DNA from: Chromatiales bacterium
Lineage (GTDB): Bacteria; Pseudomonadota; Gammaproteobacteria; UBA6429; Thiohalophilaceae
DNA length: 64,000 bases
NCBI GenBank assembly: GCA_027076325.1
Contig: JALTJZ010000005.1
Span: 100,494 to 164,493, forward strand
Direction of reading: 5' to 3'
Below the pieces are notes generated by a model. It searched no databases. It had not been told where the DNA came from and saw nothing but the letters and a program-made list of their open reading frames with translations. The translations under genes and the position numbers were made by a program. Shown here piece after piece: positions 1 through 9,227 of this stretch. Each line of letters starts with the position of its first letter. The first letter of the stretch is position 1.

Positions 1-967
1 GCATTTTTAAATCTGCACTAAAGCCCGTTGCAGGACGAGCCATGCCAAAATCTTTACCAATATCATCGTAACGCCCACCTTGTGCTATTGCCTGACCTTG
101 TCCGGCTGCATACGCTGCAAAGATAACACCCGTATGGTAATTATAGCCACGCAGTTCAGACAAATCGTAATGCAATTTAATGTTGGCTACTCTCTGTTTA
201 AATTGGCTGGCAATTTCCTGCAGGTTATTAATTGCAGCGATAACGGCTTTATCTGCTTTTGAAAAGATTTTAGTCGCCTTATCAAAAACTTCTTCACCCC
301 CGTTTAAATCGGGTAAGCTGGTAAGCATATTAGCCATTGATTTGTTAAGTTTCCATTCTACCATTAGCTCGGCCAATTCAGGTTTTGCCTTACGCTGCAA
401 AACATCAAATAGCTGGTTTTCCTGTTCAACAGAAAGCCCGGCCTGGTTCACCAGATTTCTGAAAATACCCGCATGACCGAGATCAATATAAAATGTATCC
501 ATACCGGTTAATTTTAGTGTTTCAACCATCAGGCACAATATTTCAACATCACTCTGCACACCTTCGTGTCCATATAACTCAGCACCAATTTGTAAAGGAC
601 TGCGTGAGGCTGAAAAACCTTGTGGCCGTGTGTGTAACACCGTTCCCAGATAACATAACCGTGTAGGTGTGTTTTGTTTTAAATGGTGTGCTTCTATGCG
701 CGCAACCTGTGGTGTCATGTCGGCACGAATGCCCATCATACGGCCAGTGAGCTGGTCAGTTATTTTAAATGTTTGTAAATCCAGATCGTGTCCGGTACCA
801 CTGAGTAGCGATTCCAGATATTCAACCAGTGGCGGCATTACCAGGTCATACCCCCATGAGGTATACATATCAATCAGGTTACGGCGTAATCCTTCAAGCT
901 GCATCGCTTGTGCAGGAAGAACTTCTTCGATACCTTCCGGTAAGACCCAACGATTATTTAATGTCAT
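1..967 (-). CDS. hisZ: HisZ, ATP phosphoribosyltransferase regulatory subunit (3' end outside window)
   Basis: HisZ is a catalytically inactive class II histidyl-tRNA-synthetase-like protein that pairs with short-form HisG in the first step of histidine biosynthesis. Translation from the ATG at 967 begins MTLNNRWVLPEGIEEVLP, the usual HisZ N-terminus, and continues open to the window edge (about 322 codons), so the C-terminus is missing here. It is last in the minus-strand hflX-hflK-hflC-DUF2065 series, 20 nt after the DUF2065 stop. HisZ next to hflC and DUF2065, usually followed by purA, is common in gammaproteobacteria. A true HisS is less likely because the N-terminus lacks the HisS-style start and the neighbourhood is typical for hisZ. 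Confidence 0.88.
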   Translation of the reverse strand, partial: MTLNNRWVLPEGIEEVLPAQAMQLEGLRRNLIDMYTSWGYDLVMPPLVEYLESLLSGTGHDLDLQTFKITDQLTGRMMGIRADMTPQVARIEAHHLKQNTPTRLCYLGTVLHTRPQGFSASRSPLQIGAELYGHEGVQSDVEILCLMVETLKLTGMDTFYIDLGHAGIFRNLVNQAGLSVEQENQLFDVLQRKAKPELAELMVEWKLNKSMANMLTSLPDLNGGEEVFDKATKIFSKADKAVIAAINNLQEIASQFKQRVANIKLHYDLSELRGYNYHTGVIFAAYAAGQGQAIAQGGRYDDIGKDFGMARPATGFSADLKM

Positions 968-987
968 TTTATTTTAAAATTATTACG

Positions 988-1176
988 TTAATTTTTAAAG
1001 ATATACAACAGGAACGTACCTAATACCATACTGAGCAATCCCCATATTCGCACATGCTTATCATCCATTTTCAAAAACATGGACAACGCTTTTTTATAAC
1101 CACCGGGGTTAACAGCAGGCAATAGCCCTTCTATAACCAGCACAAGCGATATTGCTACAAGAAGCTCTTGCCACAT
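988..1176 (-). CDS. DUF2065 (YjeT-type) small inner-membrane protein
   Basis: A 62-residue protein with two hydrophobic segments (about residues 5-25 and 43-60) separated by a short basic loop containing the family's conserved NPGGYKKAL-like stretch. This matches DUF2065 (E. coli YjeT) in length and layout. Its molecular role is unknown. It lies downstream of hflC on the same strand, the position YjeT holds in E. coli. The 124-nt gap between it and hflC contains a G-run and C-run that could pair weakly, so the two genes may not be tightly coupled. Confidence 0.85.
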   Translation of the reverse strand: MWQELLVAISLVLVIEGLLPAVNPGGYKKALSMFLKMDDKHVRIWGLLSMVLGTFLLYIFKN

Positions 1177-1300
1177 AGTAAACCCCGATAAAATCAGTTT
1201 TTTATATGGGGACTTGCGTGGTAGCCGGGGGAGATTAGTCAGGGCAAATAACCTGCCTTAATACTCCCCCCATTCAGCTAACAACCCCCGCAAAGATTGT

Positions 1301-2164
1301 TTATTTTGCTTTTTTAAAATATTTAAAGAACTCGGAGTCCGGCTGCATAACTAGCAAATCATTATCATTAGAGAATGACGTACGGTATGCATTTAAGCTG
1401 CGATAAAAGGCATAAAACTCTTTGTCTTTGGTATACGCCTGTGCATAAATAGATGCAGCCTTTGCATCACCATCACCTCGCGTTTTTTGTGCCGTTCGAT
1501 ACGACTCTGCCAGTAAAACAGTGCGTTGACGATCAGCATCAGCCCTGATGCGTTCTGCGGCTTCTGCACCTTTTGAGCGGAACTCTTTAGCTACCCGAGT
1601 TCGTTCAGCAACCATACGACGATAGATAGACGCGCTAATCGATTGTTCATAGTCCATACGTTTTACGCGCACATCGACTATTTCAATACCAAAGTTCTTA
1701 ACACTAACATTACCAATCTCTTTGGTTTTTTCCATTAAAGCACGGCGTTCACCGGAAATAACTTCTTTAACCGTACGGCTACTCATTTCTGAACGCAAGC
1801 CATCATTTACAATCGTATAGATTCGGGTTCGTGCTGTATTCACACTCCCGTTCATTGATTTGTAAAAGGACTCAACATCATTAATACGCCATTTAACAAA
1901 GAAATCAACCAGCACGTTTTTCTTTTCTTTGGTTAAATATCTTGCTGGTCGCGCATCCAGGGTTAAAATACGGCGATCGTATTTACGTATATTATTCACA
2001 AAAGGAATTTTAACGTGCAAACCGGGTTCATAATCTGACTTTACAATTTCACCTAAGCGAAATTTTACAGCCAGCTCTGTTTCTGAAACAACAAATAACG
2101 AACCAGATGCGATAAACAAACCAAGACCAATAACAACACTAAACACTATTGAACGAGAACTCAT
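1301..2164 (-). CDS. hflC: HflC, FtsH protease modulator subunit
   Basis: HflC is an SPFH/prohibitin-family membrane protein that with HflK forms a large periplasmic complex around FtsH and modulates its proteolysis of membrane proteins. The 287-residue product has an N-terminal membrane anchor (about residues 5-25), then the SPFH domain beginning near the ETELAVKFRLGE segment, and a long charged alpha-helical region rich in Glu, Arg and Ala. It ends in a Phe/Lys tail. Its start codon shares a base with the hflK stop (both at 2164), which indicates translational coupling. Length and order (hflX-hflK-hflC) match the family norm. Confidence 0.96.
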   Translation of the reverse strand: MSSRSIVFSVVIGLGLFIASGSLFVVSETELAVKFRLGEIVKSDYEPGLHVKIPFVNNIRKYDRRILTLDARPARYLTKEKKNVLVDFFVKWRINDVESFYKSMNGSVNTARTRIYTIVNDGLRSEMSSRTVKEVISGERRALMEKTKEIGNVSVKNFGIEIVDVRVKRMDYEQSISASIYRRMVAERTRVAKEFRSKGAEAAERIRADADRQRTVLLAESYRTAQKTRGDGDAKAASIYAQAYTKDKEFYAFYRSLNAYRTSFSNDNDLLVMQPDSEFFKYFKKAK

Positions 2165-3318
2165 TAGCGCACCTCCCGGCTACGTGAACGACTATCAAAA
2201 CGCGATGATGATGAAGGTTCAGATGTTGCACCATCATTAACATCCGTTGTTGATTCTTCTGTTGAAGAACTTGAACGGCGCTGACTGATAATTTTATCGA
2301 TAGGCAAATACATTAAGCTGTTTCCCTGTTTAACATCGACCATTACTTTATTTGTTCGCTTGTACACTTCTTCCATTGTTTCAAGGTACAAACGCTCGCG
2401 CGTTACTCGTGGCGCTCTTTTGTATTCAGCTAATAATTTAGTAAATCGTTGTGCTTCACCATCTGCTTTTGCAATAAGTTCATCACGATAAGCCAGTGCA
2501 TCCTGTTCTATACGTGCACCTTTACCACGTGCACGTGGCAAAATATCATTTGAATACGCTTGCGCTTCATTAATTTTTCGTTCTTTATCTTCACGTGCTT
2601 TAATTGCATCGTCAAACGCATGTTGCACTTGCTCAGGTGGTTGTGCATTTTGCATATTGACATTAGTAATGATAATGCCAGCCTTATAGCGATCCAGAAT
2701 AGTCTGAATCAGCTTTTCGGAATCAGCTGCAATTTGCAGTCGACCATCTTTAATAACCGAATCCATGCTGGCCTTACCCACATTTTCACGCATGGCACTT
2801 TCTGTAGCTTGAACAACGGTAATATCCGGATCTTTTACATTGAACAGGAAGTCTTTTGCGTCTTTAATTTTGTATTGCACCGTAAATTCGATATCAACAA
2901 TATTTTCATCTTTTGTCAGCATTAAAGCCTCTGATGATTTACGGCCTAATATAACTTCCCGTACATTTTCGGTATTAACTATATGAACAGATTGTATAAA
3001 ACGTGGATGCCAATGTGGTCCTGGCTCGGCAATACTATTAAATTTACCAAACTGCAGCACAACACCTTCTTTACCTTCGTCAACAATATAGATGCCAGAT
3101 AAAGCCCAAATACTCACTAAAATAATGGCAATAAAACTGGCTCCCATACCACCACCACTTGAGCTTTTATTGGAACCGCCTTTGCCGCCACCAAATATGC
3201 TGGTGACTTTATCCTGTAACTTCTTAAAAGCCTCGTCTAAATCTGGTGGCCCCTGGTTGTTATTACGATTACCCCAGGGATCTTTGTTACCAGAACCTCC
3301 CGGTTCATTCCACGCCAT
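2164..3318 (-). CDS. hflK: HflK, FtsH protease modulator subunit
   Basis: Partner of HflC in the FtsH-modulating membrane complex. The ATG at 3318 (protein beginning MAWNEPGG) is preferred over the in-frame ATG four codons upstream, because MAWNEPGG is the conserved HflK start. The protein has a Gly/Asn/Pro-rich cytoplasmic leader, a glycine-rich linker, one membrane segment at about residues 61-79, an SPFH domain, a coiled-coil-like stretch, and a low-complexity Ser/Thr/Arg tail of about 35 residues. About 150 nt separates it from hflX, leaving room for its own promoter, but no strong one is evident. Confidence 0.95.
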   Translation of the reverse strand: MAWNEPGGSGNKDPWGNRNNNQGPPDLDEAFKKLQDKVTSIFGGGKGGSNKSSSGGGMGASFIAIILVSIWALSGIYIVDEGKEGVVLQFGKFNSIAEPGPHWHPRFIQSVHIVNTENVREVILGRKSSEALMLTKDENIVDIEFTVQYKIKDAKDFLFNVKDPDITVVQATESAMRENVGKASMDSVIKDGRLQIAADSEKLIQTILDRYKAGIIITNVNMQNAQPPEQVQHAFDDAIKAREDKERKINEAQAYSNDILPRARGKGARIEQDALAYRDELIAKADGEAQRFTKLLAEYKRAPRVTRERLYLETMEEVYKRTNKVMVDVKQGNSLMYLPIDKIISQRRSSSSTEESTTDVNDGATSEPSSSSRFDSRSRSREVR

Positions 3319-3471
3319 AATTTGCTCCAATTCTTGTATTCATTAAGTAATTTCTATAGTGGGGATTCTATGGTGCTTCTTCATCGGCTGCAAGCAATGG
3401 TTTACTTAACCGGTGATATAACAACTTTAAAATTTGGACTAATAGGGCTATTTAATGCTGAAAACAGTGAA

Positions 3472-4800
3472 CTAATCCATAATTTTGGGCTCAATTTCCG
3501 CCAGATTTGAGCAAAGCAGATAGCGCTCAATATGGTGTTTCTTACACAACATGTACCAGTCAGCCAGTGGCATATCGACCGCCACGTGCCAGTTGCCCTG
3601 TTCATCATATTTTTCGCTGTTAATCCGACCATGTTCATGCATCAGTGCATTCAGCTGGCCTTCATTATAAGGAATACGCAATTCAACCTGTGCCGAAGTG
3701 GGTTGCAATCGGCTTTGGATAGCTTCCATTAATAAATCCATACCCTCACCCGTTTTAGCAGAACACCAGACGCGGGTGGGAATTGGCTGGCCGGATTTGT
3801 CTTCCCACATATCAACGCGTGGTTCAATATTACCTAAACGATCGAGCTTGTTAAAAACCATTAACTGCGGTACCTCACTCGCACCGATTTCTGCAAGCAC
3901 CTGATTTACTTGCTCGATGGTGTCATCGCGTTCTTCTGCTGTTATATCAACCACATGCAACAATAGGTCAGCATCTTTCGTTTCCTGCAACGTTGAACGA
4001 AAGGCCGCCACTAAGTCATGCGGTAAATGACGGATAAACCCCACCGTATCAGCCAAAACCATAACTTGTGTATTCGGTAAAGCAACCCGCCTTAGCGTTG
4101 GGTCGAGGGTTGCAAATAGCTGATTGGCCACATAGACATCGGCATTCGTTATTCGATTAAACAGTGTGGACTTGCCTGCATTGGTATAACCCACCAGCGA
4201 AACAGTGGGAATGTCCGCCCGCTTTCGGGAACGCCGGCCCTGATCACGCTGCTTTTGCACTTTTTTGAGTTTTTTATTGAGTTGACGAATGCGGTCACTA
4301 ATTAAGCGCCGATCCGTTTCCAGCTGAGTTTCACCCGGCCCACGCAAGCCAATCCCCCCTTTTTGGCGTTCCAGATGTGTCCAGCCACGTACTAAACGGG
4401 TGGATAAATGCTTTAATTGTGCCAGTTCAACCTGAAGGTTACCTTCATGGGTACGCGCACGCTGTGCAAAAATATCCAGAATCAGCCCGGTTCGGTCTAA
4501 AACGCGGCATTCACAGTGTGCTTCCAGGTTACGTTCCTGAACAGGCGTTAAAACATGATTGAACAGAATCAGGTTGGCGTCATTATCAATCACCGCCTGT
4601 TTAATCTCATCGGCTTTTCCTGAACCCACAAAAAAGCGTGGGTGCGGTGCATGCCGTGACCCGGTAATTGTCAAAAGTGGTTCAGCACCGGCAGACGTTG
4701 CCAGCTCAATAAATTCACTGGCTGCTTCACGCTGCTGTTCAGATTGGAGTGTTAAATGGACAAGGATGGCACGTTCACCACCCCCGGGACGCTCAAACAA
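3472..4800 (-). CDS. hflX: HflX, ribosome-associated GTPase
   Basis: HflX is a GTPase that binds the 50S subunit and splits stalled or stress-inactivated 70S ribosomes. The 442-residue product has the glycine-rich N-terminal HflX domain (signature GIGLRGPGETQLE at about 149-161), a Lys/Arg-rich helical region, and a G domain with P-loop GYTNAGKST at 204-212, DTVG at 251-254 and NKLD at 317-320. The start appears to be TTG at 4800, because GGAG lies 8 nt upstream (4809-4812 region) and no better in-frame ATG precedes the conserved domain. It follows hfq on the same strand, as in E. coli. Confidence 0.95.
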   Translation of the reverse strand: MFERPGGGERAILVHLTLQSEQQREAASEFIELATSAGAEPLLTITGSRHAPHPRFFVGSGKADEIKQAVIDNDANLILFNHVLTPVQERNLEAHCECRVLDRTGLILDIFAQRARTHEGNLQVELAQLKHLSTRLVRGWTHLERQKGGIGLRGPGETQLETDRRLISDRIRQLNKKLKKVQKQRDQGRRSRKRADIPTVSLVGYTNAGKSTLFNRITNADVYVANQLFATLDPTLRRVALPNTQVMVLADTVGFIRHLPHDLVAAFRSTLQETKDADLLLHVVDITAEERDDTIEQVNQVLAEIGASEVPQLMVFNKLDRLGNIEPRVDMWEDKSGQPIPTRVWCSAKTGEGMDLLMEAIQSRLQPTSAQVELRIPYNEGQLNALMHEHGRINSEKYDEQGNWHVAVDMPLADWYMLCKKHHIERYLLCSNLAEIEPKIMD

Positions 4801-4874
4801 CCGCGTTGCTCCTTAATCCAGCTAGCTCGGCTACCCTGAGATAAAACCAAACCCGACAAAAACCTGCATTCAAG

Positions 4875-5138
4875 TTAAATGTTGCCCTTTGATGCCCCAT
4901 TACCAGCACCATTCTCGTCTGCCATTGGCAATTTCACACTGCGAGAAGGCACAACCGTTGAAATAGCATGTTTATACACCATCTGGCTGACGGTATTTTT
5001 AAGTAAAACCACAAAATTATCAAATGACTCAATTTGTCCCTGTAATTTAATTCCGTTTACCAAAAAAATAGATACAGGTATACGATCTTTACGAAGGGCA
5101 TTTAAAAAAGGATCTTGTAATGATTGACCTTTGCTCAT
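4875..5138 (-). CDS. hfq: Hfq, RNA chaperone
   Basis: Hfq is a hexameric Sm-like protein that pairs small RNAs with mRNAs. The 87-residue product carries the Sm1 region with the conserved [12 protein letters not shown] segment, and the Sm2 signature [12 protein letters not shown]. Both are near identical to the enterobacterial sequence. The C-terminal tail is short (about 18 residues, Gly/Asn/Ala rich) compared with about 35 in E. coli. An AAGGAG ribosome-binding site sits about 8 nt before the ATG. It lies between miaA and hflX on the same strand; the 200-nt gap to miaA probably contains an hfq promoter, AT-rich but without a clear consensus. Confidence 0.97.
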   Translation of the reverse strand: MSKGQSLQDPFLNALRKDRIPVSIFLVNGIKLQGQIESFDNFVVLLKNTVSQMVYKHAISTVVPSRSVKLPMADENGAGNGASKGNI

Positions 5139-5338
5139 CGTGAATTCTCCTTGTTGTTATTCTTATTTTGCATACGATTCAGCAAGCTAAGATAGTGTGT
5201 GTAGTATATGAAAAAAAACCCTGCGCTAATTTTTATGCAAAAGCACTAAAATCCGGATAATGGCCCAGGCAACACAAATAATACTAGCACAAGCCAAAAA
5301 AAATTAAACACAGGCAAAACTTAAATCTCTCTATGGGT

Positions 5339-6307
5339 TTAAATAGGGATGTGGGCTAACGATTTCAAGGCTAATTGCTTAATATCTGCCGAATTTACAT
5401 CCATCTGCCCGCTATCCAGCCAAATCGCGTCTTTTTCATTGCGTAGCCAGGTTAACTGCCTTTTTGCTAATTGTCGCGTTACCACAATACCCCGCTCAAC
5501 CATGCTGTGATAATCGCGCTGATTGTCCAGATGCTCCCAAACCTGCCGATAGCCCACTGCGCGCATTGAGGGCATATTAACATTCAAATCCCCTCTGTTA
5601 TACAAGGTTTTCACTTCATCAATAAAACCAGATTCAAGCATCTGGTGAAAGCGTTTTTCAATTCGCTGATGAAGTACCGCACGATCCTCCGGGCTCACAA
5701 TCAATTTGGTTACGGTATAAGGCAGGGTATTTTCAAGTTTGGCCTTTTGCTGTAACACCGACAGCGGCTTGCCGCTAATTTCATACACTTCCAGTGCGCG
5801 CTGAATACGCTGCGGATCATTAGGGTGTATTTTACTGGCCGCAACGGGATCCACTTGTTGTAACTTTGTGTGCATGGCTTGCCAGCCAATATCAACCGCT
5901 TGCGCTTCAAGTTTTTTGCGTATTGCTGCATTAGCTGCCGGCAATTCAGATAAACCACCCAGCAAAGCACGAAAATACAGCATGGTGCCACCGACTAATA
6001 ATGGTATTTTCCCCTGTTGTGTAATATCCGCCATTGCAGCAAGCGCATCGCGCCGAAACTCAGCAACAGAATAGGCCTGACTCGGATCTAAAAAGTCGAT
6101 TAAACGATGAGGGGCTATTGCTAAAGTGGCTGCATCCGGTTTTGCTGAGCCAATATTCATCTCCTTATAAATCAGAACCGAGTCAACACTGATAATTTCA
6201 ACCGGCAAATGCTGCACCAGGTGAACGGCAATATCCGTTTTGCCGGAAGCCGTTGGGCCCATTAAACAAATAGCCGGCGGGAGATTTTTTAGTATGCCCA
6301 CTGCCAT
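5339..6307 (-). CDS. miaA: MiaA, tRNA dimethylallyltransferase
   Basis: MiaA transfers a dimethylallyl group to N6 of adenosine-37 in tRNAs reading codons that begin with U, the first step towards ms2i6A. The 322-residue protein has the P-loop GPTASGKT at residues 17-24 and the [16 protein letters not shown] region, where the catalytic Asp and substrate contacts of the family lie. [16 protein letters not shown]-type stretch and the conserved GYRQVWEHL and [13 protein letters not shown] motifs near the C-terminus complete it. Its start abuts the mutL stop (6307/6308), so the two are probably cotranscribed. Confidence 0.96.
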   Translation of the reverse strand: MAVGILKNLPPAICLMGPTASGKTDIAVHLVQHLPVEIISVDSVLIYKEMNIGSAKPDAATLAIAPHRLIDFLDPSQAYSVAEFRRDALAAMADITQQGKIPLLVGGTMLYFRALLGGLSELPAANAAIRKKLEAQAVDIGWQAMHTKLQQVDPVAASKIHPNDPQRIQRALEVYEISGKPLSVLQQKAKLENTLPYTVTKLIVSPEDRAVLHQRIEKRFHQMLESGFIDEVKTLYNRGDLNVNMPSMRAVGYRQVWEHLDNQRDYHSMVERGIVVTRQLAKRQLTWLRNEKDAIWLDSGQMDVNSADIKQLALKSLAHIPI

Positions 6308-8140
6308 TCACTCATCAACCAGTTTTGCAGACACATTAGCCTGAAACAACTTATTAACCTCCGCAACACCAAGCACGCGCCAGAGTTTATTTTTATAAGG
6401 TGCATCGACACACAGATTTACAAATGTTTTTTCAATATCATTTAAGTGTTGTTGCCATTCAGATAAAGTTTTTGATTCTGAATGTGTACCTAATTGAACA
6501 AAACGACTCAGCAGTGGAACTAATGTTTCCCATCCCATTGTTTCTTCCAGATTCAGACTGATGAGTAATTGCCTTATGACAGCCTCATATGAGCAATGTT
6601 GCAACACCGTTGGTGCAGCACGCAAAACCAGTATGTTTTTTGCCTGTAAACTTAAGTCAAAACCCAATGTCTGAATCGTATCCTGATGGCAGTCAATGCT
6701 CTCACACAACTGCGCGTCTAATTCGATACTGACAGGAAACACAAAAGGTTTGACTTCCACACTTTGGGAATCAACTTGCTGTAACCATTGTTGCTCGGCC
6801 TGATGTTGTGCCACTCTTAAAAGGTGGATAATAACCAGACCTTGTTGTGACTGGCTAAGCAGATAATACGGCTGACAAAACCCAACAACCGTCCCCAGTA
6901 AACCTTGCGGTAATGATGTGGAGTGTGTTTTCTGCGTATAAAATTCTGCAGATGAAGCCGGTTTATTCCTGGCTAAAGGATAATGATTATGCGCTCGACC
7001 ACTATAGCGCGAAGAGGCTTCAGCCATCGCATGTTTATTAATTTGATGTTCAGTAACAGCTTGTTCTTCCGTGTCAAAAACAAAAGCATCACCCCCGTAT
7101 CGGTGATTACTGTTTGTTTTATTTAACGAGTCCTGAATAACATGGTTAACAAAATCATGAACCAGACGCATTTGCCGAAAGCGTACTTCATGCTTTGTCG
7201 GGTGAACATTCACATCCACTTGCTGCGGGTCAATTTGTAAATTTAAAACATAAGAAGGGAAACGTCCCGGTGGTAATATGGCCTGGTACACCTGCCGCAA
7301 AGCATGGCTAATCACTTTATCTTTTACTATCCGGCCATTAACATAAAAGTATTGCATATCTGTCTGGCCACGAGAATAATCTTTATTACTCAACCAACCT
7401 GTCATACTCAACTGAGAAGCCTGATACGAAACCCGCAAAGCCTGTTGAACAAATCGTTTATCAAGTAACTTGGCAACCCGCTTTGTTTTTAAATCAGTAG
7501 TAAGTGCCCGAGGTAATCGATGCACCACCCGCTGGTTGTGCTTTAATACAAATTCAATCTCGAAACGGCTTAAAGCAATACGTTTAACCACATCTTCGAT
7601 ATGCCTGAACTCGGTACGTTCACTGCGCAAAAACTTACGTCTTGCTATGGTGTTATAAAAAATATCCCGCACAACAATACTGGTACCCGTTGGGTGGGAT
7701 GCCGGTGTTAATGCATTGTCTTCACTGTTATTTATTCCTGTATTCGACCACTGCCATGCCATCTCTTGCGACTCGGTACGTGATGTTATTTCAAAATGAC
7801 TAATGGAAACGATACTGGCAAGTGCTTCACCACGAAAGCCCATACTTTCAATTGCCGTTAAATCATCAAAGCTGGCTATTTTGCTGGTGCAATGTGCCTG
7901 TACTGCAAGTGTTATTTCCTGTTCTGGAATACCATGACCATCATCGCGGATTTTAATCAGCTGTAATCCACCCTTTTGAATATCTATTTCAATACAGGTC
8001 GCACCGGCATCCAGGGAATTTTCGATAAGTTCTTTAACAACAGATGCCGGACGTTCAACCACTTCACCGGCCGCAATCTGGTTTGCAAGTTGAGCCGAGA
8101 GTTGACGAATAGGAGAGCGTGTAAGTTCAACGGTATTCAT
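6308..8140 (-). CDS. mutL: MutL, DNA mismatch repair protein
   Basis: MutL couples MutS mismatch recognition to downstream nicking and unwinding. The 610-residue product has an intact GHKL ATPase domain: IAAGEVVERPASVVKELIEN at about 22-41 with the catalytic Glu, DDGHGI, GFRGEAL and a GTSIVVRDIFYN-type lid. These are followed by the S5-like transducer and a C-terminal dimerisation domain. The linker is variable and Gln/Ser rich. The metal-binding DQHAxxE motif found in nicking-type MutLs is not recognisable. The corresponding stretch reads LLRVAQHQAEQQ, which suggests an E. coli-like, MutH-dependent form (inference). It lies directly upstream of miaA. Confidence 0.95.
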   Translation of the reverse strand: MNTVELTRSPIRQLSAQLANQIAAGEVVERPASVVKELIENSLDAGATCIEIDIQKGGLQLIKIRDDGHGIPEQEITLAVQAHCTSKIASFDDLTAIESMGFRGEALASIVSISHFEITSRTESQEMAWQWSNTGINNSEDNALTPASHPTGTSIVVRDIFYNTIARRKFLRSERTEFRHIEDVVKRIALSRFEIEFVLKHNQRVVHRLPRALTTDLKTKRVAKLLDKRFVQQALRVSYQASQLSMTGWLSNKDYSRGQTDMQYFYVNGRIVKDKVISHALRQVYQAILPPGRFPSYVLNLQIDPQQVDVNVHPTKHEVRFRQMRLVHDFVNHVIQDSLNKTNSNHRYGGDAFVFDTEEQAVTEHQINKHAMAEASSRYSGRAHNHYPLARNKPASSAEFYTQKTHSTSLPQGLLGTVVGFCQPYYLLSQSQQGLVIIHLLRVAQHQAEQQWLQQVDSQSVEVKPFVFPVSIELDAQLCESIDCHQDTIQTLGFDLSLQAKNILVLRAAPTVLQHCSYEAVIRQLLISLNLEETMGWETLVPLLSRFVQLGTHSESKTLSEWQQHLNDIEKTFVNLCVDAPYKNKLWRVLGVAEVNKLFQANVSAKLVDE

Positions 8141-8194
8141 ATGACCAGCTTATCATAATCTCTGAGATTATCTGATTAACGGCGACTGATTTTC

Positions 8195-8223
8195 TTGACG
8201 CACCCAAAACAGACTTATATTCT
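8195..8223 (+). promoter_or_regulatory. Likely sigma70 promoter of the LysM toxin-like gene
   Basis: TTGACG at 8195-8200 and TATTCT at 8218-8223 are separated by 17 nt, a good match to the housekeeping consensus. It lies 39 nt upstream of the ATG at 8262, which has AAGGAG about 8 nt before it. It drives transcription away from mutL. No other strong plus-strand promoter was seen in the island, so the whole toxin/immunity array may depend on it. Confidence 0.5.
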
Positions 8224-8261
8224 AGGTAAGCAAAACAACACATAAAAAGGAGTTTAGCAAA

Positions 8262-9227
8262 ATGTTAGGACAACAACTTGACACCATCGTTTATCACGTG
8301 CGCCCCGGCGATAGCCTTAGCCGTATTATTTCAAACTACTATGGTTCGGTATCACCACAAAAGCAGCAGGCCATCATCGCACAAATTCAAAAAGATAACC
8401 CAAAAGTGACCAATCCCCACCAGATAGTCCCCAACCAGCTCTTGTTGATTGATATTCCACCTCAATATTGCGCGGTTCGCTTCGAAGAAAGACTTATCCA
8501 GCCTTTGAACATCAGTAAAAACCAGCTTAAACCCTTACAACAGCAATGGAACAAAGCCGCCCCCGTAACACAGGAAAGACTGGCCACACTCACACCGCTC
8601 ATGCTAACTGCGAGTCAGGCGACAATGGGGACATTTAAAACTGTGCTGGCCTCTAATACCCAGCACTTACAAACCATTATCAATAGCTACGAAGCTAAAA
8701 AGGCCGGTAAACTCAGTAAAGGCCAATACGATTACGCCCGCCAACAGGCCATAAAAAGATTCGAAACCAATCTGGGGCCGGTCAGGTATTTATTAAACCG
8801 CCACCAAAGCCAACGCCAGGTGTTACGCATTTCGCGTAAAAAAGGCCGTTCCCCCACTGGTAATATTAGCCAGCAGATCCAGCGGATAGGTAATCTGTCC
8901 AAACTGGCTGCCGGAGGTGGTATCGTTTTAGCTGGGTTGAATTTAAAAATGACCTGTGATGCCATTGGGCAGGCGGAGACTCAACTGGAAAAAAACCAGA
9001 TTTTTGCGGAGACGTTGGGTGGCATCCTTACTAGCGGTGCTTTTGGTGCAGTGGTTTATCTTGTTTTTGCAGCAACACCTATCGGTTGGAGTGTTGCTTT
9101 GGTATTGGCTGCAGGCAGTGTAGCTTATGGATCGCTCGGAAAACGCGCGAGTCGATATGCATATGACACATGGGGGCGAAAAGTTGACCTTTTATCTAAA
9201 ACAGGAGTATCAAACATATGTGGTTAA
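8262..9227 (+). CDS. LysM-domain protein with glycine-rich hydrophobic C-terminus; putative toxin/effector
   Basis: I do not recognise a named family for the full protein. Residues 9-66 form a LysM domain (VYHVRPGDSLSRI ... NQLLLIDIP) with no signal peptide before it. Residues 70-210 are soluble and Gln/Lys/Arg rich. Residues 211-295 are hydrophobic and glycine/alanine rich (GGGIVLAGL, GGILTSGAFGAVV, ALVLAAGSVAYGS), like helical hairpins of membrane-inserting proteins. The last 26 residues are basic and polar. The region from residue 218 on is exactly the part repeated downstream in decayed copies. Its stop overlaps the next gene by 10 nt. LysM plus a membrane-active C-terminus followed by a small membrane protein suggests a pore-forming effector with its immunity protein. 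That function is inferred; export by a secretion system cannot be judged from this window. Confidence 0.6.
   Translation: MLGQQLDTIVYHVRPGDSLSRIISNYYGSVSPQKQQAIIAQIQKDNPKVTNPHQIVPNQLLLIDIPPQYCAVRFEERLIQPLNISKNQLKPLQQQWNKAAPVTQERLATLTPLMLTASQATMGTFKTVLASNTQHLQTIINSYEAKKAGKLSKGQYDYARQQAIKRFETNLGPVRYLLNRHQSQRQVLRISRKKGRSPTGNISQQIQRIGNLSKLAAGGGIVLAGLNLKMTCDAIGQAETQLEKNQIFAETLGGILTSGAFGAVVYLVFAATPIGWSVALVLAAGSVAYGSLGKRASRYAYDTWGRKVDLLSKTGVSNICG

Noticed and set aside
2560-2925. 121-residue plus-strand frame inside hflK
   Set aside because: Lies wholly within the SPFH domain of hflK on the other strand; Phe/Cys/Ile-rich with no family features.
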